NCBI GenBank assembly: GCA_938073925.1
Contig: CALJGH010000031.1
Span: forward strand, 1-6,641
Length of the DNA: 6,641 nucleotides
Direction: 5' to 3'
Origin: an uncultured Nitrospinaceae bacterium
GTDB lineage: Bacteria > Nitrospinota > Nitrospinia > Nitrospinales > VA-1
Below the pieces are notes generated by a model. That model saw only the letters and a program-made list of their open reading frames with translations, was not told where the DNA came from and did no database searches. Positions 1 through 6,015 of this stretch are shown piece after piece; the stretch's first letter is position 1, and each line of letters opens with the position of its first letter. The position numbers and the translations under genes were made by a program.

Positions 1-174
1 TTTTGTAACCCTCTATCCAGACAATTATTGCCAAGCTTATTACTGGAATCAATCTGTTTTATTGTTATTTTGAATGGTTTAAGTTATACCAAAATCTACG
101 AAAAAACAGCAATCAGGAGATACGTTTTTTCAAGGTTTATATGGACAGGTTTTGTGGAATTCAAGCCACGATAA
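1..174 (+). CDS. Possible C-terminal tail of a protein entering from the left edge
   Basis: Frame 1 is open from the first base to a TAA at 172-174, giving 57 codons with no start inside the window. The peptide has one hydrophobic stretch (about residues 9-30, including LLPSLLLES and ICFIVILNGL) followed by a basic, aromatic tail (IRRYVFSRFIWTG, then VEFKPR). This would fit the last membrane-associated part of a larger protein. I cannot name a family. An inverted repeat starts 10 nt after the stop, which is where a transcript end could lie. The stretch is short and AT-rich, so an open frame by chance is quite possible. Its reality depends on the sequence left of the window. Confidence 0.3.
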   Translation, partial: FCNPLSRQLLPSLLLESICFIVILNGLSYTKIYEKTAIRRYVFSRFIWTGFVEFKPR

Positions 175-183
175 AAATATTGG

Positions 184-228
184 TTAAGGGGTTTTTATAA
201 ATATGCTTATTTTTTTAAAACCCCTTAA
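184..228. repeat. 12-bp perfect inverted repeat (stem-loop)
   Basis: TTAAGGGGTTTT at 184-195 is the exact reverse complement of AAAACCCCTTAA at 217-228, with a 21-nt AT-rich loop between them. In RNA this makes a 12-bp stem. It lies 10 nt after the stop of the possible partial gene at 1-174, so it could mark the end of that transcript. However, the T-run (about 210-216) is inside the loop and no T tract follows the right arm. It is therefore not a textbook intrinsic terminator. A protein-binding palindrome or the relic of an element end are alternatives. Confidence 0.5.
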
Positions 229-316
229 ATGTTGTAAGCTGTTTTTATTCAAGCACAAAGAGCTTTAGCCAGGCCGCGGTGAACGGTTGTTTCATGTCGA
301 CCTATTATTTAGTTGA

Positions 317-853
317 GAAGAATTGGAATTAGGATATAAGTTCACCGTTTATTCTAAAGAACGAATTATTTATCATCCGGTTTATGGTTCAAAAAGGTAA
401 ATCTCGAAGTACGAACGACCCCGTGCTGGCTTTGCAAATAATGAACTATTGTATTCTACTGGCGAACCTTTGGGTTCCCAGTTAATGATACACGGTGAAC
501 TGGAAGTTATTGAGGTTGGAGACACTACATCTTATACAAATGTGTTAATGGCCGACGATGAGATTAATCTGGGCGCATTGCTGACCCCTTATCAGGAAGT
601 TACCGCGCCTTTGTCTGCTAATAGCGGTAATAAATTTCTTGAAGGCTATATTGTTGCCACCAAGCTGGATAAAATGGGTGTCGGGATTACAGACATCGTA
701 TGCATCGATAAAGGGTGGGAGAATGGTGTTCATGCAGGCGATGTTTTTGAGGTTTACTATATCCCGGAAATCGAGAAAAAAACAGCGACCGCCGTTATTG
801 TCCAAAACAATTACGATATGCACGTGGGCAACAAGATAAGAAGCAAGCGCTAA
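317..853 (+). pseudogene. Decayed LysM-family-like protein, C-terminal part
   Basis: The reading frame ending at 851-853 encodes a coherent beta-rich domain. It has repeated blocks of the kind GYKFTVYS, then IYHPVYGS, HGELEVIEVGDTT, DDEINLGALLTPYQE, EGYIVATK and DIVCIDKGWENGVHAGDVFEVYY, ending TATAVIVQNNYDMHVGNKI. From general knowledge, this resembles the region after the LysM motif in bacterial LysM-domain envelope proteins, where 'G(V)xxGDxFxVY' units recur. The family resemblance continues upstream of the longest stop-free stretch: an in-frame TAA at 398-400 lies between GSKR and ISKYERPR, and a TGA at 314-316 precedes EELELGYKF. The +3 frame just upstream (STYYLVEKN, about 297-323) looks like the continuation, which suggests a one-base frameshift near 315-325. 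No signal peptide or LysM motif is visible upstream. A shortened product could start at a TTG at 449 (134 codons), but no ribosome site supports it. I judge it a pseudogene, with assembly error as an alternative. Confidence 0.6.
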
Positions 854-2049
854 TCGGGTTCGATTTTGAGAAACCTTTTCTTGCCCACTTTAATCATGTA
901 TTCCTTATCTCCCGAGAACTCCTGGTTCACATCCGAGACTTTTTCCCCATTCACCGTTACCGATCCTTGCTGAATCAGTCTGCGTGCCGCCGAGGTGCTA
1001 TCGGTCATTTTGTTTTCTTTGAGTATAGTGCAGATGCCACGCGTTTCCTGTCCCCACCCCGTGATGACAGGAATATCTTCAGGGAGATTTTTTTTCTTGA
1101 ACACGTTTTCGAATTCACCTGCAGCTGCCTCAGCCTCTGCTGAAGAATGATAAAGGGTGACAATTTCTCTGGCTAATTCCAATTTAGCGTTTTTCGGATT
1201 CAAAGCTCCCGATTTTGCCTGTTCTTGCATAGAGCCCAACTCATCTGTTGAGACCTGGCTTAACAGTTCGTAATACCGCCACATCAATTCATCGGAGATA
1301 GACATGATCTTGCCAAACATTTCATTTGGAGGATCGAATACCCCAATGCTGTTATTCAGGCTCTTACTCATCTTTTGCACGCCATCGGTGCCTTCTAAAA
1401 GCGGCATAGTAAGAACAATCTGTGGTTTCTGTTCATAAGCCCGTTGCAGATCACGACCCACCAGCAAATTGAATTTTTGATCGGTACCACCCAACTCGAC
1501 ATCGGATTTTAGAGCAACGGAATCGTATCCCTGTATCAATGGGTACATCAGTTCATGAATAGAGACGGGAAGATTTTTTGCCATCCGCTTTTGAAAATCG
1601 TCTCTCTCTAGCATACGCGCCACCGTATAGTGTGCGGCCAGTTCGATCATATTTACGGATGTGAATTTTCCCATCCACTCGCTGTTATAAGCGACCGTCG
1701 TTTTTTCGCTATCTAAAATTTTGAATACTTGCTCTAGATAAGTTTTGGCGTTTTCCTGGACTTTTTTAGGCGTGAGGTTTTTTCTTGTTTCAGAGCGTCC
1801 TGTTGGATCGCCGATCATCCCTGTGAAATCTCCTATGAGGAAAATAACTTCGTGCCCTAAGTCTTGAAACTGTTTCATTTTATGTAAGAGCACGGTATGC
1901 CCCAGCTGCAGGTCGGGTGCCGTAGGGTCAAAACCGGCTTTGATGCGCAAAGGTTTTTCCTTTGCCAGCAATTTGGCTAGATCTTTTTCATCAATGATTT
2001 CAGATGTCCCTCTGCGCAGGGTCTTTAGCTGTTCTTCTACAGGCAACAT
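850..2049 (-). CDS. tyrS: Tyrosyl-tRNA synthetase
   Basis: This cytoplasmic enzyme activates tyrosine with ATP and loads it onto tRNA-Tyr for translation. The 399-residue length is normal for the bacterial enzyme. The class I catalytic domain shows the HIGH-type signature at residues 48-51 (QLGH, within DPTAPDLQLGH) and the KMSKS loop exactly at 226-230. Other family landmarks are GDFTGMIGDPTGRSETR (about 73-89) and the ELGGTDQKFN block (185-194). The C-terminal S4 RNA-binding domain begins near 345 (TSAARRLIQQGSVTVNGEKV, 352-371). The KMSKS form places it in the TyrZ-like branch rather than the E. coli-like KFGKT branch. The start is the ATG at 2049; its upstream Shine-Dalgarno is poor, but family alignment at MLPVEEQLKTLRRGTSEI fits. 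It is divergent from the membrane-protein gene, and its stop codon overlaps that of the convergent pseudogene. No T-box leader fits in the short upstream gap. Confidence 0.97.
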   Translation of the reverse strand: MLPVEEQLKTLRRGTSEIIDEKDLAKLLAKEKPLRIKAGFDPTAPDLQLGHTVLLHKMKQFQDLGHEVIFLIGDFTGMIGDPTGRSETRKNLTPKKVQENAKTYLEQVFKILDSEKTTVAYNSEWMGKFTSVNMIELAAHYTVARMLERDDFQKRMAKNLPVSIHELMYPLIQGYDSVALKSDVELGGTDQKFNLLVGRDLQRAYEQKPQIVLTMPLLEGTDGVQKMSKSLNNSIGVFDPPNEMFGKIMSISDELMWRYYELLSQVSTDELGSMQEQAKSGALNPKNAKLELAREIVTLYHSSAEAEAAAGEFENVFKKKNLPEDIPVITGWGQETRGICTILKENKMTDSTSAARRLIQQGSVTVNGEKVSDVNQEFSGDKEYMIKVGKKRFLKIEPD

Positions 2050-2158
2050 AATCAGATGAATTGGAAGGTTAAAATTTAAATGCTAATATAAGAAATGGAA
2101 GCTAACATACCCCGGAATTAACTGCAACCGCCGCTTCAATTCACTGGAAAATAAACCG
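2050..2158. promoter_or_regulatory. Divergent intergenic region, tyrS / membrane protein
   Basis: These 109 bases separate two divergently oriented genes and must hold promoters for both, unless the plus-strand pair is transcribed from elsewhere. The sequence is AT-rich near tyrS (2068-2092). I could not find a pair of -35 and -10 boxes at proper spacing on either strand, so no promoter position is given. The gap is too short for a T-box riboswitch of usual size. A weak GGAA at 2146-2149 lies 9 nt before the TTG start of the plus-strand gene. Confidence 0.35.
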
Positions 2159-2548
2159 TTGGAAAACAATTCTGAAAATTCGATTCTCTCCGATTCTACA
2201 CAAACTTCTAGTCGCGCGCGAAAGTTCAAGCAAGCGGGATATGGGTTTCTCATAATGAACCTGATTTATCTGGTCGTGGTGGTGAAATTTATCCCGGCAC
2301 TCAACTTTGATGCCTCTGCTTTACTTTCATTTCTGGCGTATGTTTTATTTATAGGTTTTCTTACATATTATCTTTTACAGGAGAAAAAACTCCTAGCCCA
2401 AGTTCTAGCCTTTATTTATGCGGGAAGGTCGGGCAATGCAATTTATTTTCTATTGGGTGACAATATTTTTCCTGCTGTCCCCTTTTTTCTACCCTGCCTT
2501 TTGATCACATTTTATCTGCTCGGACGCGTAGGTTGGGATTGGCCATAA
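2159..2548 (+). CDS. Small four-helix inner-membrane protein, unknown function
   Basis: The product has 129 residues and I do not recognise its family. A polar serine- and asparagine-rich N-terminus (1-25, ending in basic RARKFK) precedes about four hydrophobic segments: roughly 29-48 (LIMNLIYLVVVV), 53-73 (LSFLAYVLFIGFLTYYLL), a weaker one at 78-99 (LLAQVLAFIYAG), and 103-122 (FFLPCLLITFYLLG). It ends in GRVGWDWP. There is no cleavable signal peptide, so it is probably a polytopic inner-membrane protein with its N-terminus in the cytoplasm. The start is a TTG with a weak GGAA 9 nt upstream. An ATG at 2254 would cut into the first helix and is less likely. Its stop overlaps the start of the methyltransferase-like gene (TAATG at 2546-2550), which implies translational coupling and a shared role. 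Confidence 0.72.
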   Translation: MENNSENSILSDSTQTSSRARKFKQAGYGFLIMNLIYLVVVVKFIPALNFDASALLSFLAYVLFIGFLTYYLLQEKKLLAQVLAFIYAGRSGNAIYFLLGDNIFPAVPFFLPCLLITFYLLGRVGWDWP

Positions 2549-3672
2549 TGAACCCTTCTCTATTTATTAAATCACAAAACCGATTGCCTCTGCTCACCGA
2601 GGCTGGAAAAAAATATTCTGGCTTGGAACATTCCAAGTCGCCTGAGTTATGTCAACGGGTCACGGCTTTTTTTTATTATTTAGATGAGCATATAGGGTTT
2701 CCCGAAACAGATGAGGGGCGAGAAAATCAGTCTGTCTTTAACCTGTTGTTGCAATCCCTTTATCCTGAAATCATGATCGATCTTGCCGATCTTATCTATG
2801 TACAACACGAACGACCCGCTGTTTATTTGAATCTTGACCATATTCATATGAACCTTAAAAAAAACAAGGTGGCTCTATCGGACTCTACAGATCAGATAAA
2901 TGAAAAATTTTCAATCCTTTTTCAGGAATTAGCGAAAACGATTCAAGATAATCCACTGCTGTTAAGCGATGCCCGAATGGTCCGGTTGTTGAGTGAAAGT
3001 TACAGTATCTATCTTTTTCAGACGGAAAATTTTCCGTGGGACAATCCTATGGAGATGATCCCCCCTGGCTTGAAAAGCTCAATCATGGATGTCGCCACGG
3101 GACTCGCTGGTTTTCGTCTGATCCATGATTGGCCTAAAGATTACCCGAAACTGATCCTTACCGATAACCTGCCATTCATCATTATGGGGTTAACCCATTT
3201 CGTAAAACTTTCTGGAAAAACCAATGTCGAAATTTTAAATATTGATTTTCCTGATGGGCCTCTTGGAAGGAGTTGCGGCTGCATTCTCGCCAACAAGTTT
3301 TTGCATCATTTGCAAAGAGGTGACCGAAAAAAATTCCTGCAATGGGCAATCGAAGCTTTAGAGGTTGACGGGTTATTATTGATTCTCGATACCGATCTGG
3401 AATGCCAGATATTAAGACGTGGGCAAAAACCCGAATACGGCGACAAACTCATACATGGATATAAAGAAACTCTAGTCGAGATCGAAGAGAATTTTTGCGA
3501 GACCTTAATAAAGGATGTCAGGCATGTGGGGTTTGATGTTTCGCATTTCGACTTTCATGAATACGAAGACGAAACAGATGCCTACAGTCAGCACCCTGGC
3601 GATGATCTGTCGATAAAATTCATTGGCTTGGAAATCATGGCAAATAAGCGGCAAGCTGCCTCAGGCTATTAG
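2548..3672 (+). CDS. Class I SAM-dependent methyltransferase-like protein
   Basis: This protein of 374 residues probably transfers a methyl group from S-adenosylmethionine; the substrate is unknown. A helical N-terminal region (1-175) carries a dimerisation or substrate domain. The Rossmann core follows. Motif I is IMDVATGLAG (179-188), a variant of the usual DxGxGxG. Asp206 in LILTDN sits where the ribose-binding acid is expected. ILNIDFPDG (229-237) fits the adenine-contact strand. ILANKFLHHL (246-255) fits motif IV, and ALEVDGLLLILDTD (270-283) fits the post-motif strand. The layout resembles small-molecule or O-methyltransferases more than RNA methyltransferases. I chose the ATG at 2548 because it overlaps the stop of the upstream membrane-protein gene; a TTG at 2533 would add five residues. 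There is no signal peptide. Function beyond the methyltransferase fold is inference, and an inactive homologue cannot be excluded. Confidence 0.75.
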   Translation: MNPSLFIKSQNRLPLLTEAGKKYSGLEHSKSPELCQRVTAFFYYLDEHIGFPETDEGRENQSVFNLLLQSLYPEIMIDLADLIYVQHERPAVYLNLDHIHMNLKKNKVALSDSTDQINEKFSILFQELAKTIQDNPLLLSDARMVRLLSESYSIYLFQTENFPWDNPMEMIPPGLKSSIMDVATGLAGFRLIHDWPKDYPKLILTDNLPFIIMGLTHFVKLSGKTNVEILNIDFPDGPLGRSCGCILANKFLHHLQRGDRKKFLQWAIEALEVDGLLLILDTDLECQILRRGQKPEYGDKLIHGYKETLVEIEENFCETLIKDVRHVGFDVSHFDFHEYEDETDAYSQHPGDDLSIKFIGLEIMANKRQAASGY

Positions 3673-3886
3673 GTTAGGACTCTTAAAACGACACGAACTC
3701 ACTGGGAATATTAACAAGATGTGGTATGTTCACACCAACCCCTCGGCCTGCAATCGCGAGTGCCTGAAAGGAGCGCGGCGATCCAGATTTAATTACGTGA
3801 TCAAAGCACACCGTAGCAAAAAATTATTTCTAGAAGCTTGAGAATGATAGTCTAGTAGAAAGGGAATAGACCTATAGCCTCGCTAG
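3673..3886. other. Convergent intergenic gap, no gene seen
   Basis: These 214 bases lie between the stops of two converging genes. An open frame overlaps the end of the methyltransferase gene and continues to 3841, but its peptide is basic and low in hydrophobic pattern, with no start site of its own, so I do not call it. I see no convincing terminator: the best hairpin, CCTC/GAGG at 3878-3893, has only four pairs and no T tract. The part from about 3745 to 3785 is more GC-rich than its surroundings, but I could not fold it into a tRNA. Confidence 0.5.
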
Positions 3887-4246
3887 CTAGAGGGTGAGAT
3901 GTTTTTTGAGGGAGTTCCATTCTTCTTGCGTGGCTTGGCCGGCTTTCTTTTCCATCTCGCGATAAATTACTATTACTTTTTTGCCTAAAGGAGTGAGCTC
4001 TGCGCCACCACCGCCTTTCCCCCCTGTCGCGCTTTTTACTAGCGGTTTTTTAAAACAACGATTCATAGTATCGACCATATCCCAGGCACGCCGGTAGCTG
4101 AGGTGGCTTTGCCTTGCAGCTTGCGATATGGATCCCTCCTGATCGATAGATTCCAGCAAGTCCACTTTTCCGGGCCCTAAGGCAATCAGATCGCCTGACA
4201 TAATCCGATAACGGGAACGACAATGAAGAGTTTTTATTTTCGACAA
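3887..4246 (-). CDS. ModE-type winged-helix transcriptional regulator, DNA-binding domain only
   Basis: The 119-residue product matches the N-terminal DNA-binding domain of the molybdate regulator ModE and its stand-alone relatives. Visible family marks are ALGPGKVDLLESIDQEGSIS (22-41), the helix-turn-helix SQAARQSHLSYRRAWDMVD (41-59), and the glycine-rich wing ATGGKGGGGAELTPLG (73-88), then IYREMEKK. No TOBE/molybdate-binding domain follows, so binding of molybdate by this protein is not supported. The start is a TTG at 4246, preceded by AGGG about nine nt upstream. An in-frame ATG at 4201 would remove the first beta strand (HCRSRYRI) that relatives keep. It lies 12 nt downstream of the glycosidase-like gene, so the two are almost certainly co-transcribed. 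It may regulate its own operon or a molybdenum-related or other distant set. The family call is firm; the target is unknown. Confidence 0.9.
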   Translation of the reverse strand: MSKIKTLHCRSRYRIMSGDLIALGPGKVDLLESIDQEGSISQAARQSHLSYRRAWDMVDTMNRCFKKPLVKSATGGKGGGGAELTPLGKKVIVIYREMEKKAGQATQEEWNSLKKHLTL

Positions 4247-4258
4247 TTTTTGACCCTG

Positions 4259-5152
4259 TTATTTTTTTAACCGGAGGAGTCCCAATACATTTGGAATGGG
4301 TCTGGAAAAAGTATTTTCGTCATGCTCTCTGGAGCCGGTGGAATAGCTCCCAATGAACTCATGCTCTTCTTTTCCTGTATTGATATATAGTTGCGCATCG
4401 GCACCTCCCTCAACATACATTGCGCGCTTTAAATCTATCGGAAGTTGTAAAAGCATATTGATTAATTCGTGAGTGGGATAAGGAGATCGAACATGGATGA
4501 ATAAAACTCTTCCGCGATGGTCCGTGCCAACTGCAGCTGTGCTCCACATTCTATTTTGGGGTGCCCAAACGTTTTCCCCTTTGCAGGAGACCATGCGGAT
4601 ACTTTGAATCAGAGTTGCATATTGTTTTCGTAGGATACTGAAATCTTCGCATTCCCGATCAATAATTCTGACTGTGGGCATATTTTTTTCAGTGGGATCA
4701 AAGGCCAGAAGAGTTTTGTCCTGAGACACCCAAGTGCTGTTCACGTGTTTCCCGGTTTTCATATAGGAAACACTCGAAACCTGATTTCTCTGGTACATAC
4801 TGGCATTGATAGCAGATACAAGAGAATTTTTGTTGGCCCATTTTTTAGCTGAATATTTGTGGGGAGTTATTAAGGCAGAAGAATTTAACAGCTTCAGAGC
4901 GAAAAATTGGGTATCGGCCCGCAAAATTCTGATCAATGAGTCACCAAATGCTGATTTTATCGGAGCCGTAAATATTCCCAAATCAAGGCCTGGCTCCAGA
5001 TTCTTCCAGACCGTTGATTTTTTCGAGTCCGAGAAACTCATTGCCGGTTGATATATGCAAAATGCAGCAAACAGAATTAAACCGATTGCGTATTTCCGGG
5101 TTCTGGGGGAAAAATATCTAAGGATTTTAAGGACTCTTTGCTCTTTTTTCAT
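4259..5152 (-). CDS. Phosphodiester glycosidase (NAGPA/DUF2233-like), exported or membrane-anchored
   Basis: Enzymes of this family cleave sugar phosphodiester bonds, as the lysosomal 'uncovering enzyme' does; bacterial members are linked to exopolysaccharide or wall-glycan processing. The 297-residue protein has a basic N-terminus (1-20), then a hydrophobic segment (YAIGLILFAAFCIY, 21-34), which is a signal peptide with possible cleavage near AMS (37-39) or an uncleaved anchor. Family landmarks are AINASMY (114-120), where relatives have AINGGFF; MWSTAAVGTD (202-211), where relatives have a TAVG-type strand; YVEGGADAQLYI (246-257), matching the DGGGSxxL active-site block; and IPNVLGL (286-292), matching the closing VPNALGV-like strand. 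The changed residues in the EGGADAQ block are unusual. Start choice is the ATG at 5152 with only a weak purine tract upstream. It heads a two-gene unit with the ModE-like regulator. The substrate cannot be read from the sequence. Confidence 0.82.
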   Translation of the reverse strand: MKKEQRVLKILRYFSPRTRKYAIGLILFAAFCIYQPAMSFSDSKKSTVWKNLEPGLDLGIFTAPIKSAFGDSLIRILRADTQFFALKLLNSSALITPHKYSAKKWANKNSLVSAINASMYQRNQVSSVSYMKTGKHVNSTWVSQDKTLLAFDPTEKNMPTVRIIDRECEDFSILRKQYATLIQSIRMVSCKGENVWAPQNRMWSTAAVGTDHRGRVLFIHVRSPYPTHELINMLLQLPIDLKRAMYVEGGADAQLYINTGKEEHEFIGSYSTGSREHDENTFSRPIPNVLGLLRLKK

Positions 5153-5475
5153 ATCTTTATATCAAAATTTCTATAGCAAAATTTTCCGGAAGTATAGTCC
5201 TTCCCTTCTCCTATTTATAGCTTACGGGAGGATTTTCTTAAATGATACCATTGATTTTATTTCTATTTTCATAGATAATATTAAAAAAATTATTTTTTTG
5301 AGACACCTTTTTGTTGCCGAAGTTGCGCAGGCAATAGGGTGATATATTCGGGAAAAACAAATTGTAATTATTAAGTGTCAACTTTACCGTTCGAAAAATA
5401 TTTTTTCAGCGTTTTAAAATTTTAGATGGTGCTTTCAGTTTATTAATTTGTTCAACTTTTTTTTGTGAGGAGTTT
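5153..5475. other. AT-rich intergenic region between divergent genes
   Basis: These 323 bases hold no gene I would call. They must contain the promoters of the glycosidase-like gene (leftward) and the lipoprotein gene (rightward). Runs of A and T dominate (for example 5279-5298 and 5395-5425). A small stem, TTGCC at 5314-5318 with GGCAA at 5330-5334, is the only compact palindrome I noticed. No -35/-10 pair with standard spacing stands out on either strand. An open frame at about 5055-5342 on the plus strand lies mostly over the 5' end of the glycosidase-like gene and looks like a shadow. Confidence 0.5.
5467..5472 (+). promoter_or_regulatory. Ribosome binding site of the lipoprotein gene
   Basis: GAGGAG lies three bases before the ATG at 5476. 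It is the strongest Shine-Dalgarno sequence in the window and fixes this start. The spacing is shorter than usual. Confidence 0.7.
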
Positions 5476-5925
5476 ATGAAAATCATTTCTAAAGTACTTA
5501 TGTTGATGGTAGTGGTTGCGTTTATAGGCTGTGCGGGTCAACCTGGCGGTGGATCTACTGCGAGTGTTGCTAGTTCAAGCAAGGCTCTTTCAATTACTTC
5601 ACCAGCGACTCTTTCTAATGTGAGCAGCCCGTTACAAGTTTGCATGGCAACCAATGGTTACACCGTTGAGCCTGCTAAAAATGGTGTGAATTCAGGTAAA
5701 GGGCATCATCATTTATTGATCGATGTGCCTCTTCCATGGGATTTGAGCAAGCCTATTGGCAAAGATGGAAACCATGTTCATATGGGTGATGGATCAAAAT
5801 GTAAAACATTGGAATTGGCTAAAGGACAACACACGATCACTGCTCTTTTTGCACAGGGTAATCACGTTCCCTTCAATCCTGCGGTATCTGATGGCATAAC
5901 TGTATTTGTTACACATGTAAAATAA
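5476..5925 (+). CDS. DUF4399 domain lipoprotein
   Basis: The 149-residue product starts with a lipoprotein signal peptide (MKIISKVLMLMVVVAFIGC), with the lipid-bearing Cys at residue 19 preceded by FIG, an acceptable lipobox. It is therefore expected to be anchored in the membrane, facing the periplasm or cell surface. A linker rich in Gly, Ser and Ala (20-37) follows. The domain then shows SPATLSNVSSPLQVCMATNGYTVEPA (42-67), GKGHHHLLIDVPLP (74-87), GNHVHMGDGSKCKTLELAKG (98-117) and NHVPFNPAVSDGITVFV (129-145), which is the pattern of the DUF4399 family: a conserved GHHH block, an HxH block and a last beta strand. The many histidines suggest metal binding, but the function of the family is not known. 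Two cysteines (56 and 109) could form a disulfide. The gene stands alone between its own Shine-Dalgarno site and a strong terminator, so it is probably monocistronic. Confidence 0.88.
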   Translation: MKIISKVLMLMVVVAFIGCAGQPGGGSTASVASSSKALSITSPATLSNVSSPLQVCMATNGYTVEPAKNGVNSGKGHHHLLIDVPLPWDLSKPIGKDGNHVHMGDGSKCKTLELAKGQHTITALFAQGNHVPFNPAVSDGITVFVTHVK

Positions 5926-5956
5926 TTCCATCAGGAATAATTTATCAGAAAAATTT

Positions 5957-5997
5957 AATTCCATCCCCGGTTTAGTAGGGGGGTGGAATTTTTTTTT
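5957..5997 (+). terminator. Intrinsic terminator of the lipoprotein gene
   Basis: AATTCCATCCCC (5957-5968) pairs with GGGGGTGGAATT (5979-5990) in a 12-bp stem with a single T·G wobble pair (5964 with 5983) and a 10-nt loop. A run of T continues from 5989 to 5997. This is a classic Rho-independent terminator, 32 nt after the lipoprotein stop. The next gene starts 19 nt after it, so that gene needs its own promoter or read-through. Confidence 0.9.
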
Positions 5998-6015
5998 ACT
6001 CCATTCAGGCATTTT

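Noticed and set aside
545..823. Minus-strand open frame opposite the pseudogene's coding frame
   Set aside because: It lies entirely over the plus-strand frame that shows family motifs, and its peptide shows no recognisable pattern.
639..839. Plus-strand open frame in another phase
   Set aside because: It is wholly inside the LysM-family-like frame and has no start signal of its own.
2050..2158. T-box leader for tyrS
   Set aside because: The gap is too short and no specifier-loop or antiterminator pattern is visible.
3721..3840. tRNA or other structured RNA in the convergent gap
   Set aside because: I could not form the acceptor and T arms, and no TTCGA-type T loop is present.
3623..3841. 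72-codon plus-strand open frame after the methyltransferase
   Set aside because: It starts within the methyltransferase gene, is basic and unpatterned, and has no ribosome site.
3878..3893. CCTC/GAGG hairpin as a terminator between convergent genes
   Set aside because: Only four pairs and no T tract follow, and GCTAGC in the loop is self-complementary by chance.
4806..5051. Plus-strand open frame opposite the glycosidase-like gene
   Set aside because: It is a shadow of a protein with clear family motifs on the minus strand.
5055..5342. Plus-strand open frame reaching into the intergenic gap
   Set aside because: A third of it covers the glycosidase-like 5' end and the rest is AT-rich with a phenylalanine- and isoleucine-rich peptide typical of chance translation.
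5794..6012. Minus-strand open frame across the lipoprotein end and terminator
   Set aside because: It runs through the intrinsic terminator hairpin and opposes a gene with strong evidence.
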